Assembly (NCBI GenBank): GCA_947493265.1
Contig: CANLQL010000003.1
Span: 750,485 to 814,484, forward strand
Reading direction: 5' to 3'
DNA from: an uncultured Litoreibacter sp.
GTDB lineage: Bacteria > Pseudomonadota > Alphaproteobacteria > Rhodobacterales > Rhodobacteraceae
DNA length: 64,000 nt
This document shows positions 28,338 through 36,987 of the stretch, in pieces; the stretch's first letter is position 1, and each line of letters begins with the position of its first letter. The notes below the pieces were generated by a model. It searched no databases. It worked only from the letters and a program-made list of their open reading frames with translations, and had not been told where the DNA came from. The position numbers and the translations under genes were made by a program.

Positions 28338-28363
28338 ACACCTGACAGGTTTATGTCAGTTGT
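28338..28363. promoter_or_regulatory. Inverted repeat CTGACA-N6-TGTCAG upstream of the WYL regulator
   Basis: Arms ACACCTGACA and TGTCAGTTGT (nine of ten complementary) are separated by 6 bp, in the 254-bp gap between tatA and the WYL regulator, 89 bp before its start. A second element, GTCAG-TTGC-CTGAC, lies at 28408-28421. This is a plausible self-regulatory operator of the adjacent gene. Confidence 0.5.
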
Positions 28364-28452
28364 GGACTGATACAAGGGGTTTGAAAACAGAATCGCTTGG
28401 GGTCCAGGTCAGTTGCCTGACGGATCGCCCGCCTATGGAAGGAAACCAGCTT

Positions 28453-29157
28453 ATGCGTCGTACAGATCGTCTCTTTGATTTGGTTCTGGTTCTCCGGGAC
28501 GGGCGTTTGCACCGCGCCGAAGATCTGGCCGAGCGTTTGGGCGTTTCGGTCCGGACGATTTACCGCGACATGGACACGCTTGCGCTATCCGGTGTGCCCG
28601 TCGCCGGGGAGCGCGGCTTGGGTTATATGATGACCTCGCCAATTACCTTGCCACCGTTGAATCTGACGCTGACAGAGTTGGAAGCGTTGCATCTGGGCAT
28701 GGCTGTTGTCGGCGAAGCGGCGGATGAGGAATTGCAATCCGCCGCCAAAAGCCTGTCAGCCAAAATCGACGCGGTTTTGCCGGAAGATCGCAGTCAGCCG
28801 CCGTCCGGTTGGGGTTTTGCGGTCTATCCGTTCAAGGATGCCGCCGCCGGGTTCCGGCATATGCCTGCTATCCGCAAGGCAATCCGGTCACGCCAGAAAT
28901 TGCAGATTTCGTATGCTGCCCCGGACCAACCGATTACCGACAGGATCATTCGCCCGCTGCAGATGGAATATTGGGGCCGGGTTTGGACAACGACATGCTG
29001 GTGCGAAGAACGGGCCGATTTCCGGGTTTTCCGGATTGACCGCATTCGGTCCTTGAAGATGTTGGCGGAGCTGTTCGTTGAGGAACAGGGAAAATCCTTG
29101 TCCGACTATTTGGAACGGGAACGTCAGCGGTGCGCGCCGTCTGAGCTGTCAGCCTAA
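28453..29157 (+). CDS. HTH and WYL domain transcriptional regulator (YafY type)
   Basis: A 234-residue regulator. The N-terminal winged helix has MRRTDRLFDLVLVLRDG and the recognition segment RLGVSVRTIYRDMDTLALSGVPV (residues 30-52). The WYL domain follows from about residue 140 (LQISYAA, MEYWGRVWTTTCWCEERADFRVFRIDRI), where the W-Y-L core reads in part as EYWGRVW. WYL domains sense nucleic acid or small ligands. I start at the ATG at 28453, with AAGGAA upstream; the frame stays open 31 codons earlier without a ribosome site. Inverted repeats upstream suggest autoregulation. Confidence 0.88.
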   Translation: MRRTDRLFDLVLVLRDGRLHRAEDLAERLGVSVRTIYRDMDTLALSGVPVAGERGLGYMMTSPITLPPLNLTLTELEALHLGMAVVGEAADEELQSAAKSLSAKIDAVLPEDRSQPPSGWGFAVYPFKDAAAGFRHMPAIRKAIRSRQKLQISYAAPDQPITDRIIRPLQMEYWGRVWTTTCWCEERADFRVFRIDRIRSLKMLAELFVEEQGKSLSDYLERERQRCAPSELSA

Positions 29158-29170
29158 CTATACCTAGGCA

Positions 29171-29599
29171 TCACGCTCGCCGATATCGCGACAGCATGCG
29201 GTAGTCTTTCTTAGGCCCGACAACCCGCCACATCGCCTGCCAATCGGGCCATTTCACGAAGCTATAGCTGACATGGTACAGATCGGGTGCACAATGGTGT
29301 GTGTCGTCAGGCATCGATCTGTCTGCGGCGATCTGGTGGAACGGGCGTCTGTCTTCGAACATCACGTCGATGCCCGCCTCTGTTTGCTGCCAGAAATAGC
29401 TGCGGGTCGCATCCAACGGGGGCTGATCCTGCATCCGCAGCGTGCCTTTCTCTGAATATTTTAGCAGGCCTGGTTCATCATTGACCGGCGCGAAGGTTGC
29501 CAATCCGATCAATTGACCCGACTGCCCGACCCGGCTGTCTTCGATGCGGCGTTCCAAATGCCACTCGCCTTCAAAATCGGTGAGTTTCAGGGCCTTCAT
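29171..29599 (-). CDS. DUF6314 family protein
   Basis: A 142-residue soluble protein. FEGEWHLERRI near the start, a central FWQQTEAGIDVMFEDRRPFHQI and the terminal HHCAPDLYHVSYSF...WRVVGPKKDYRMLSRYRR are the DUF6314 pattern: a beta-barrel, lipocalin-like small domain with conserved Trp and His. Function unknown. I start at the ATG at 29599, which has AGAAGGA upstream; an alternative ATG at 29662 lies in the end of the next gene. Confidence 0.8.
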   Translation of the reverse strand: MKALKLTDFEGEWHLERRIEDSRVGQSGQLIGLATFAPVNDEPGLLKYSEKGTLRMQDQPPLDATRSYFWQQTEAGIDVMFEDRRPFHQIAADRSMPDDTHHCAPDLYHVSYSFVKWPDWQAMWRVVGPKKDYRMLSRYRRA

Positions 29600-29651
29600 A
29601 CTGGGTCCTTCTTCTACAAAGCCGTCCACCCGAAAATCGGGTCTTGTCCAG

Positions 29652-30002
29652 TCAATCGTCATAGCGACCGATCGTTCCATATCCGGTCTCTGAGACAAAT
29701 TTCAGCTGACTGCCATCGGCATGTCGTTCCATGTCATAACAGGCCCAGCCATCCGCAGGCGGCCACTGACTGCAATACTGATCCCCGCGCACGGCCCAAT
29801 AGCCCCAACTTGGTCTGCCATTGTCATAAAGCGTCCGTCCTGAGGTATAAAACACCTGCTTGGAGGCTTCATAGATCAGTGTCTTGTCATTCAGGGCCGC
29901 TTCAATTTCGGCCCCGGTCAAGGATTGCCAGTCCTGCGATTGCGCCAAAAGACCTGTGCCGCAGCATACAACAATTGCCGTCAAAAGACCAATTTGCCTC
30001 AT
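29652..30002 (-). CDS. Small secreted protein of unknown function
   Basis: A 116-residue protein with a signal peptide (MRQIGLLTAIVVCCGTGLLA). The mature part has LTGAEIEAALNDKTLIYE, then SGRTLYDNGRPSWGYWAVRGDQYCSQWPPADGWACYDM, with two cysteines 9 residues apart and many aromatic residues. I have seen this pattern in roseobacter proteins but know no function. The ATG at 30002 is preceded by GGGACGAG. It is divergent from purB, 83 bp away, and runs towards DUF6314, 52 bp away. Confidence 0.72.
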   Translation of the reverse strand: MRQIGLLTAIVVCCGTGLLAQSQDWQSLTGAEIEAALNDKTLIYEASKQVFYTSGRTLYDNGRPSWGYWAVRGDQYCSQWPPADGWACYDMERHADGSQLKFVSETGYGTIGRYDD

Positions 30003-30085
30003 CTCGTCCCGCTTCGCGTCTTGTTCCCATCCATGCGCTATTCTATGACGCCCCCACGCGTCACACAAACCCCGAAAGCTGTCTC

Positions 30086-31393
30086 ATGATCCCACGTTAT
30101 TCCCGCCCCGACATGGTTGCCATCTGGTCTCCAGAAACGAAGTTTCGCATCTGGTACGAGATTGAAGCCCATGCATGTGATGCGATGGCCGACCTGGGTG
30201 TGATCCCGCGGGAAAATGCGGATGCGGTGTGGAAAGCCAAGGATGTTGAGTTTGACGTCGCCCGGATCGACGAAATCGAGGCCGTGACCAAGCATGACGT
30301 GATCGCGTTTTTAACCCATCTGGCCGAGCATGTCGGCAGTGACGAGGCGCGGTTTGTCCATCAGGGTATGACCTCTTCCGATGTGCTTGATACCTGTTTC
30401 AATGTTCAGCTGGTGCGCGCTGCAGACATTCTGATTACTGATGTTGAAGGCTTGCTGGCCGCGTTGAAGCGCCGCGCGATGGAACATAAAGATACGCTGC
30501 GTGTGGGACGGTCCCACGGCATCCACGCAGAACCCACGACAATGGGCCTGACATTCGCGCGTTTCTACGCCGAAATGGACCGCAACCTGACCCGTCTGCG
30601 CACAGCGCGCGAGGAAATTGCAACTGGCGCGATTTCAGGTGCCGTAGGTACATTTGCAAATATCGATCCGGCCGTGGAAGAGCATGTCTGCGCCAAACTT
30701 GGCCTGTCCCCGGAGCCGATTTCCACACAAGTGATCCCGCGCGACCGTCATGCTGCATTCTTTGCGGCCCTTGGCGTGGTGGGAAGCTCCATCGAGAATA
30801 TCGCTACCGAAATTCGCCATATGCAGCGTACGGAAGTTCTGGAAGGCGCAGAATTCTTTTCGATGGGCCAAAAAGGGTCTTCCGCGATGCCGCATAAGAA
30901 AAACCCGGTTTTGACCGAAAACCTGACGGGTTTGGCGCGGCTTGTGCGCATGGCCGTCATACCCGCAATGGAGAACGTGGCGTTGTGGCACGAACGCGAT
31001 ATCTCCCACTCTTCTGTGGAACGCAACATTGGCCCTGACACAACGATCACCTTGGATTTTGCCCTGGCGCGCCTGACCAGCGTAATCGACAAGATGCTGA
31101 TCTTCCCGGATAACATGCTGGACAACATGAACAAATTCCCCGGCCTGGTGATGAGCCAGCGGGTATTGCTTGCCTTGACGCAAGCTGGTGTCAGCCGGGA
31201 GGACGCCTATTCCATGGTTCAGCGCAATGCCTTGAAAGTCTGGGAGCATCGTACCGATTTTCGTGAAGAATTGCTGGCCGACAAGGAAGTGTGTGCCGCC
31301 TTGTCCGTCGAAGAGATCAACGAAAAATTCGATATGGGCTATCACACAAAGCATGTCGACACGATCTTCAAACGCGTCTTCGGCGAGACCTGA
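30086..31393 (+). CDS. purB: Adenylosuccinate lyase
   Basis: Catalyses two fumarate-releasing steps of purine synthesis (SAICAR to AICAR, adenylosuccinate to AMP). It has 435 residues. The start MIPRYSRPDMVAIWS is family-typical. TSSDVLDT near residue 95, GRSHGIHAEPTT near 145 and the superfamily signature SSAMPHKKNP near 265 are all present. The reading frame stays open for 191 codons upstream of the ATG, but that part is antisense to two other genes and is rejected. Divergent from the small secreted protein; no strong ribosome site is seen. Confidence 0.96.
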   Translation: MIPRYSRPDMVAIWSPETKFRIWYEIEAHACDAMADLGVIPRENADAVWKAKDVEFDVARIDEIEAVTKHDVIAFLTHLAEHVGSDEARFVHQGMTSSDVLDTCFNVQLVRAADILITDVEGLLAALKRRAMEHKDTLRVGRSHGIHAEPTTMGLTFARFYAEMDRNLTRLRTAREEIATGAISGAVGTFANIDPAVEEHVCAKLGLSPEPISTQVIPRDRHAAFFAALGVVGSSIENIATEIRHMQRTEVLEGAEFFSMGQKGSSAMPHKKNPVLTENLTGLARLVRMAVIPAMENVALWHERDISHSSVERNIGPDTTITLDFALARLTSVIDKMLIFPDNMLDNMNKFPGLVMSQRVLLALTQAGVSREDAYSMVQRNALKVWEHRTDFREELLADKEVCAALSVEEINEKFDMGYHTKHVDTIFKRVFGET

Positions 31394-31463
31394 AGAAAGC
31401 GTGATTTGCCAGATGGGCGGTCTGTGCTATCTTTCTCTTAGAATTTCTCGGGAGAGTAGAACG

Positions 31464-31631
31464 ATGAAGATCAAGACACTGACCCTCGCATTGGCTGTGA
31501 TGGCTGCAATGGCCCCATCGGTGGCATCCGCATTCTGCCCACCCGATGGCCACCGCCAGTCCGCCAGCTGCAAGGCCGGCACGACTTGGGACACTACGCT
31601 GCAAGCTTGCGTACCTGACTCAACGGCTTAA
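31464..31631 (+). CDS. Very small secreted cysteine-rich protein
   Basis: Fifty-five residues: a signal peptide (MKIKTLTLALAVMAAMAPSVASA) and a mature part of about 32 residues with three cysteines. The segment CKAGTTWDTTLQACV is a C-K-A-x3-W-D-x4-A-C-V module resembling part of a chitin-binding peritrophin/CBM14 repeat. The same module recurs in the next gene. GGGAG lies about 9 bases before the ATG. Located 70 bp after purB and 44 bp before the TPR protein, probably co-transcribed with the latter. Confidence 0.7.
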   Translation: MKIKTLTLALAVMAAMAPSVASAFCPPDGHRQSASCKAGTTWDTTLQACVPDSTA

Positions 31632-31675
31632 GGCCAAAGACCTTTTTTCGAATTTTTTATTGCCGTGGAGGCTCC

Positions 31676-32209
31676 ATGAAGCACGCCCTGACCGCTTTGC
31701 TGATCTGTACACCCGCATTTGTTTGGGCCGCCGGATCTGATGACAATACGCCGCCAAAAACTACCGCCACCACGACCGAGTGCAAAGCGCCGAAGATCTG
31801 GGATGAAAAAACGAAGGCCTGCGTTGATGCGCAGGAAAGTTCGCTCAGTGATGACCAGCGCTATCTGGCGGTGCGGGAACTGGCCTATGCCGGGGCGCTT
31901 GATCGCGCAGATGCCATTCTAGACAGCATGGATGCCCAAAATAGCAGCCGGGTTCAGACATATCGGGGCTTCATCGCCCGCAAAAGCGGTGATTTTGACG
32001 GAGCGATGACATTTTACGCTGCTGCCCTGCAAACCGACCCCAACAACCATCTGGCGCGGTCCTATATGGGTCAGGGGTTGGTCAAGGATGGTCAGTTCGA
32101 CGCCGCTGCGGTCCAATTGTCGGAAATCCGCGCCCGTGGTGGACGCGGGACTTGGGCGGAACATGCGCTCAACCTTGCGCTAAGTTCCGGGAAAACCTTT
32201 TCCTACTAA
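31676..32209 (+). CDS. Secreted tetratricopeptide-like protein with Cys module
   Basis: A 177-residue protein with a signal peptide (MKHALTALLICTPAFVWA), then a module CKAPKIWDEKTKACV at about residues 36-50 like that of the preceding gene. From about residue 60 there are TPR-like helix pairs (LAVRELAYAGALDRADAIL, TYRGFIARKSGDFDGAMTFYAAALQTDPNNHLARSYMGQGLVKDGQFDAA). Expected to be a periplasmic scaffold; partner unknown. GTGGAGG stands before the ATG. Followed by a 114-bp gap before fliG. Confidence 0.75.
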   Translation: MKHALTALLICTPAFVWAAGSDDNTPPKTTATTTECKAPKIWDEKTKACVDAQESSLSDDQRYLAVRELAYAGALDRADAILDSMDAQNSSRVQTYRGFIARKSGDFDGAMTFYAAALQTDPNNHLARSYMGQGLVKDGQFDAAAVQLSEIRARGGRGTWAEHALNLALSSGKTFSY

Positions 32210-32323
32210 GCCGATTTTCGAAAAATTTAAGCAAACCGTCGAAAGAACTCACCTGACGATGTAACGGGCCGTTAAGACCTGCCCTGTCATTTGTGACGGG
32301 CGAGAATTTACGGGAATGGGTAC

Positions 32324-33406
32324 ATGGACTTGGCTTTTACGCCTGTTCCATCCAGCTTAGATGTGGCTGCGGTGGATTTTGACAGAGAACTGGCATCGAC
32401 GGAGGGGTACAGCCCTTCGCAAAAGGCCGCGATCATTTTGCGCTTGGTCAAATCTGCAGGCGCACGGCTGAACCTGAGTGGCTTCAGCCCGACAGCCCAG
32501 ACCCGCCTTGCCAAGGAATATATCTCCCTTGGGATGATCGATGACGGCATTCTGGATGCGGTGACCAATGAGCTTGAGGTCCAGATCGCCAAAGGTGGTG
32601 CGGCATCCCCTAGTCAGGTGGGGGCTGCGCTCAACGATCTTGAGGATCAAATCGAACAGGGTCTTGTGCAACGTATGCGCGACCAACACGGCGTGCGCGC
32701 ATCGAAAAATCCGTGGGAAGAAATTGCAGAAAAGCCAAATGCTGAACTGGCAAAAATCCTGCAAAATGAGCACCCTAAGATCATTTCTTCGGTTCTTTCA
32801 AAGCTGTCTCCCGAAAAGGCGTCCGGCTTGATCTCCGTATTCCCGGAAGAAATTTCGTCAGCGGCCACCTACGCTATTTCAGAGGTGGAAAACGCGCCGG
32901 GCGACATCATTGATCAAATCGGCTCCGCGATCCTTGCAGGTGGCGGCAAACCGAAAACATCCGCCTTTGACGGGCAACCCGTGGATATCATTGCGGGCAT
33001 TCTCAATGCCTCTACCGCGTCGCAACGCGACGGTATTCTTGAAAGCCTTGGTGCCGTAGATGCCGATTTCGCTAAAATCGTCCGGGAGGCTATCTTTACC
33101 TTCGGCGATATTGGCACGCGACTGGACGCCGCTGCCGTCCCTATTTTCACGCGCGCCGTTCCAAACGACATTCTGATCACCGCACTCGCTGCCGCACAGG
33201 CCGAAATGGGGGAGGTTGTCGAATTTATCCTTGGATCGATGTCCAGCCGCATGGCCGACCAGCTTCGCGAAGAAATCTCTGAACGAGGAGAGGTCGAATT
33301 GGCCGACGGCGAGGACGCAATGATGCAATTGACCAAAGCCATCGGCGTTCTGAAAGATCAGGGAGAGATCGACTACATCAAGTCCGACGACCAGGCGGAG
33401 GACTAG
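32324..33406 (+). CDS. fliG: FliG-like flagellar motor switch protein, not in a flagellar cluster
   Basis: A 360-residue FliG homologue. The N-terminal domain starts YSPSQKAAIILRLVKSAG near residue 28, the middle domain has LQNEHPKIISSVLSKLSPEKA near 147 (EHPQ motif as EHPK), and the C-terminal torque domain contains EAIFTFGDIG near 258 and SMSSRMADQLREEISERG near 305. In the flagellum FliG joins the MS ring to MotA. It stands alone here, between a TPR protein and lon, with no other fli/flg/mot genes visible. It ends at a shared terminator. Confidence 0.85.
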   Translation: MDLAFTPVPSSLDVAAVDFDRELASTEGYSPSQKAAIILRLVKSAGARLNLSGFSPTAQTRLAKEYISLGMIDDGILDAVTNELEVQIAKGGAASPSQVGAALNDLEDQIEQGLVQRMRDQHGVRASKNPWEEIAEKPNAELAKILQNEHPKIISSVLSKLSPEKASGLISVFPEEISSAATYAISEVENAPGDIIDQIGSAILAGGGKPKTSAFDGQPVDIIAGILNASTASQRDGILESLGAVDADFAKIVREAIFTFGDIGTRLDAAAVPIFTRAVPNDILITALAAAQAEMGEVVEFILGSMSSRMADQLREEISERGEVELADGEDAMMQLTKAIGVLKDQGEIDYIKSDDQAED

Positions 33407-33418
33407 TCTCCAACGAAA

Positions 33419-33446
33419 AAGGGTGGCCCATTGCTGCGCCACCCTT
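33419..33446. terminator. Bidirectional terminator between fliG and lon
   Basis: Perfect 9-bp stem aagggtggc / gccaccctt with a 10-base loop. It is preceded by an A run (plus strand, gaaaaa), which gives a U tract for the minus-strand lon transcript, and lies midway between the two stops. Confidence 0.8.
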
Positions 33447-33469
33447 CGTTCATTTCAATATCGCGTTCG

Positions 33470-35878
33470 TTAATGCGCGACAGCGCCTGACGTCGTTTCA
33501 GACCCTGATTTCAAAGCGGCTTGCGCTGCTTCTTCTGCATCCTGATCCCATTCGATCGCCTCAGGTTCAGACACCAACGCGTGTTTGAGCACATCGGTGA
33601 CGTGGCTTACCGGGATGATTGTCAGACCTTCTTTGACGTTGTCTGGAATTTCCGGCAGATCCTTTTCATTCTCAGCCGGGATCAGCACAGTTTTGATCCC
33701 GCCCCGCAAAGCGGCCAGAAGTTTCTCTTTCAAGCCACCGATCGCCAACGCGTTGCCGCGCAATGTGACCTCACCCGTCATGGCGATATCCTTGCGCACA
33801 GGGATTTGCGTAAGCACCGACACGATAGAGGTTACCATCGCAAGACCAGCCGACGGTCCATCTTTTGGTGTCGCGCCCTCAGGGACGTGAACGTGGATGT
33901 CGATCTTGTCAAAGGTCGGCGGCTTCACCCCGATTTTTGGCGAGATGGAGCGTACATAGCTGGACGCCGCATCAATGCTTTCCTTCATCACGTCACCCAG
34001 TTTCCCGGTGGTCTTCATGCGACCTTTGCCCGGCAAACGCAGCGCTTCGATCGACAGAAGTTCCCCGCCCACGGACGTGTAGGCAAGCCCGGTGACAACA
34101 CCTACCTGATCCTCAGCCTCGGCCAGACCGTAGCGGAATTTCTTCACGCCAAGATAGTCATCCAGATTTTCTGGCGTGATCACCACGGTTTCTTCGGCCT
34201 TCCGCACGATCTTGGTCACGGCTTTACGGGCCAGCTTCGCGATCTCACGCTCAAGGTTCCGCACACCCGCTTCGCGCGTGTAGGTCCGGATCATTTCGCG
34301 CAAGGCTTCGTCCGTCAGTTCAAACTCACCCTTTTTCAGGCCGTGGTTCTTGATCTGCTTGTCGATCAGATGCTGCTTGGCAATCTCGGATTTTTCATCC
34401 TCGGTGTAGCCTGCCAACGGAATGATCTCCATCCGGTCCAAAAGCGGGCCCGGCATGTTGTAGGAGTTCGCCGTTGTCAGGAACATCACGTTGGATAGAT
34501 CATATTCGACCTCCAGGTAGTGGTCCGAGAAAGTGGAGTTCTGTTCAGGATCAAGCACTTCCAGCATCGCAGATGCCGGATCGCCGCGGAAATCCTGCCC
34601 CATCTTGTCGATCTCATCGAGAAGGATCAGCGGGTTGGTTGTCTTGGCCTTTTTCAACGCCTGAATGATCTTACCGGGCATGGAGCCGATATATGTCCGA
34701 CGGTGGCCGCGGATTTCAGATTCGTCCCGGACCCCACCCAGTGAGATGCGGATGAATTCGCGCCCTGTGGCCTTCGCAACGGACTTCCCGAGGGAGGTTT
34801 TACCCACACCGGGAGGGCCGACAAGGCACATGATCGGACCCTTCAGCTTCTTGGAGCGCTGCTGCACCGCCAGATATTCGACGATACGTTCTTTCACTTT
34901 TTCCAGACCGTAATGGTCGTTGTCCAAAACCTTTTGCGCCGCGTTCAGGTCTTTCTTCACGCGTGACTTCACACCCCACGGGATGCCAAGGATCCAGTCC
35001 AGATAATTGCGCACGACGGTTGCTTCCGCGCTCATCGGCGACATGTTTTTCAGCTTCTTGATCTCAGCGTCGACCTTTTCGCGGGCTTCTTTGGACAGCT
35101 TGGTTTCTTCAACCTTCGCTTCCAGTTCCGCCACTTCGTTCTGGCCTTCTTCGCCGTCCCCAAGTTCTTTCTGGATCGCTTTCATCTGTTCGTTCAGGTA
35201 GTACTCACGCTGGGTGCGTTCCATCTGCGTTTTAACGCGGGTTTTGATCTTTTTCTCAACCTGCAGCACGCTCATCTCGCCCTGCATCAGGCCGTAGACC
35301 TTCTCCAGACGTTCCGCGATGGACAGGGTTTCCAGAAGGTCTTGCTTCTGGTCAACCTCAACACCCAAGTGGCCACCCACTAGATCAGCGAGCTTGTTGG
35401 CTTGCTGCGCTTCGGCAACCGAGGACAAAGCCTCGTCGGGGATATTTTTCTTCACTTTGGAATAGCGCTCAAATTCGTCGCCGACGGACCGGACCAAAGC
35501 CTCAATCACATCAGGGTCGCCATCAACTTCGAACAAAGGTTCGGCACGAGCTTCGAAGAAATCTGGGTTTTCGACATATTCGACAATTTCGACACGGCTT
35601 TGGCCTTCGACAAGCACCTTTACAGTGCCATCGGGCAGCTTGAGAAGTTGCAGCACATTGGCCAGCACACCGATTTTGAAGATGCCTTCCGAAGATGGAT
35701 CATCCACGGATGGGTCAATTTGCGAGGAAAGCAGTATTTGCTTGTCGTCCTTCATCACCTCTTCCAAGGCGCGGACAGATTTTTCCCGGCCCACAAATAG
35801 CGGCACGATCATATGTGGGAACACAACGATGTCGCGCAGCGGCAGGACGGGATAAGAAGCGTTCAATTGCTCGGTCAT
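33470..35878 (-). CDS. lon: ATP-dependent protease Lon
   Basis: An 802-residue cytoplasmic quality-control protease. The N-terminal substrate domain starts YPVLPLRDIVVFPHMIVPLF (residue 10). Walker A is GPPGVGKTSLG near 356, Walker B ILLDEIDKMG near 420. The proteolytic domain holds the Ser-Lys dyad: PKDGPSAGLAM near 678 and GGLKEKLLAA near 716. AAGGA precedes the ATG at 35878. A candidate heat-shock promoter lies about 75-100 bp upstream. The C-terminal tail is Ala/Glu-rich, as in relatives. Confidence 0.97.
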   Translation of the reverse strand: MTEQLNASYPVLPLRDIVVFPHMIVPLFVGREKSVRALEEVMKDDKQILLSSQIDPSVDDPSSEGIFKIGVLANVLQLLKLPDGTVKVLVEGQSRVEIVEYVENPDFFEARAEPLFEVDGDPDVIEALVRSVGDEFERYSKVKKNIPDEALSSVAEAQQANKLADLVGGHLGVEVDQKQDLLETLSIAERLEKVYGLMQGEMSVLQVEKKIKTRVKTQMERTQREYYLNEQMKAIQKELGDGEEGQNEVAELEAKVEETKLSKEAREKVDAEIKKLKNMSPMSAEATVVRNYLDWILGIPWGVKSRVKKDLNAAQKVLDNDHYGLEKVKERIVEYLAVQQRSKKLKGPIMCLVGPPGVGKTSLGKSVAKATGREFIRISLGGVRDESEIRGHRRTYIGSMPGKIIQALKKAKTTNPLILLDEIDKMGQDFRGDPASAMLEVLDPEQNSTFSDHYLEVEYDLSNVMFLTTANSYNMPGPLLDRMEIIPLAGYTEDEKSEIAKQHLIDKQIKNHGLKKGEFELTDEALREMIRTYTREAGVRNLEREIAKLARKAVTKIVRKAEETVVITPENLDDYLGVKKFRYGLAEAEDQVGVVTGLAYTSVGGELLSIEALRLPGKGRMKTTGKLGDVMKESIDAASSYVRSISPKIGVKPPTFDKIDIHVHVPEGATPKDGPSAGLAMVTSIVSVLTQIPVRKDIAMTGEVTLRGNALAIGGLKEKLLAALRGGIKTVLIPAENEKDLPEIPDNVKEGLTIIPVSHVTDVLKHALVSEPEAIEWDQDAEEAAQAALKSGSETTSGAVAH

Positions 35879-35950
35879 TTTTTATCCTTTTTGGCAAGAG
35901 CGCATGAGGTCCCAGTTTGGCAACCAAGGCGCTCTCCGGTCATTTGTACG

Positions 35951-35979
35951 ATTTGGGCCTGGTGGGCAGCTTTTTCAAC
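35951..35979 (-). promoter_or_regulatory. Possible RpoH (heat-shock) promoter for lon
   Basis: On the minus strand GTTGAAA is followed after 15 bp by CCCAAAT, near the heat-shock sigma pattern CTTGAAA-N-CCCATNT. The position, about 75 bp before the lon ATG, fits. The hexamers are imperfect, so this is tentative. Confidence 0.33.
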
Positions 35980-36138
35980 CGCAACGTGTTGGTTTAATCC
36001 TGCCCAAGGAAAAAGGCATCCACAAGACGTACTGTCGCCGTTTCGGAAAATATATATTTCGGCGCGCGGAAGTGCTGCCTATTTTCGCCCCGGCTGATAG
36101 AGTAGTTTCGTAATAAGTGTGTGCTGCATGAGTAAATT

Positions 36139-36984
36139 GTGATTCTTTTTCTAAATCGGAATCTCCGACGGATAGTGTTGTTTGCGCTAGGAATGTCGGT
36201 CTTTGGAAGCGTTTTGCTGTCCGATCTTGCCGGGGGTGAAGCCTTCTGGCTGCGCGGTGTATTCCTTATTTTATTGGCTTTCAGTGCAACCTTTGTGGCG
36301 ATGATGCTTGTGGCGCTCCGTCCGAAATATCGTGGATATCTGGAACTTGCGGGCGCTTCTGGACTGCTGACAACGGTGTTTTACGGCCTGTTTCCCGGAA
36401 CCGAGGCGAGAATCATCTTGGCGTCCCTGGCATGTTTCGTGCTGATCATCATGCTGATGAAACTGTATCTTGGCAGCGATTTTGCGCGAAATGCCGGGAA
36501 AAAACGGACCTTTACGATCCGCAATTCGGTGGATTTGCCTTATGACGCGGATGATATCTGGCATTTTGCGATCCCCGGCATGTCGGGACCGGTCGACCAT
36601 GTGATGGGATTTGCCGCCAAATACACACCTGATCCTGAGGACCCGGACACGTTGCGTGTGTCTTACGCGGGTGGGCGCGCGCAATATGATTTTGTCTTTC
36701 TGGACCGAAAGGAGCCGGAGTTCTGCCGGTTCTACTATGTCGGCTCAGAACCAGATGGCACGATCCTGGACGGTGTTGTCGAAATCTCCGTGACGATGGT
36801 GGAGCCGGGCCTGTGCCATGTTTCAACACTGGAAGAGCGGACCGGCCAACCTTTGGGCCGCGTGATCGAACGTTGGTTTGATAACCCGCTACGGGCAGCG
36901 CAAACGCGGTTGCATCAACGCTTGTCGCAACACACCTTCCCCAATATCCCAGAACATTCCGACACGAACGGCTGGGCGGCCTAG
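36139..36984 (+). CDS. Four-helix membrane protein with SRPBCC-like C-terminal domain
   Basis: A 281-residue protein of unknown function. The first 115 residues contain four hydrophobic helices (about 10-28, 38-60, 70-86, 90-108). Residues 125-260 look like an SRPBCC/START-type hydrophobic-ligand domain: FTIRNSVDLPYDADDIWHF..., with TLRVSYAGGRAQYDFVFLDRKEPEFCRFYYVG and a terminal helix. The pairing of a membrane anchor with a ligand-binding domain is uncommon. The start is unsure: GTG at 36139 has no ribosome site; ATG at 36193 would remove most of helix 1. It converges with tgt, 3 bp away. Confidence 0.7.
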   Translation: MILFLNRNLRRIVLFALGMSVFGSVLLSDLAGGEAFWLRGVFLILLAFSATFVAMMLVALRPKYRGYLELAGASGLLTTVFYGLFPGTEARIILASLACFVLIIMLMKLYLGSDFARNAGKKRTFTIRNSVDLPYDADDIWHFAIPGMSGPVDHVMGFAAKYTPDPEDPDTLRVSYAGGRAQYDFVFLDRKEPEFCRFYYVGSEPDGTILDGVVEISVTMVEPGLCHVSTLEERTGQPLGRVIERWFDNPLRAAQTRLHQRLSQHTFPNIPEHSDTNGWAA

Positions 36985-36987
36985 GCT

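Noticed and set aside
29513-30085. 191 open codons upstream of purB in the same frame
   Set aside because: The PurB N-terminus is at 30086. The upstream part is antisense to the DUF6314 gene and a small secreted-protein gene and reads as low-quality Arg/Ser/Pro-rich sequence.
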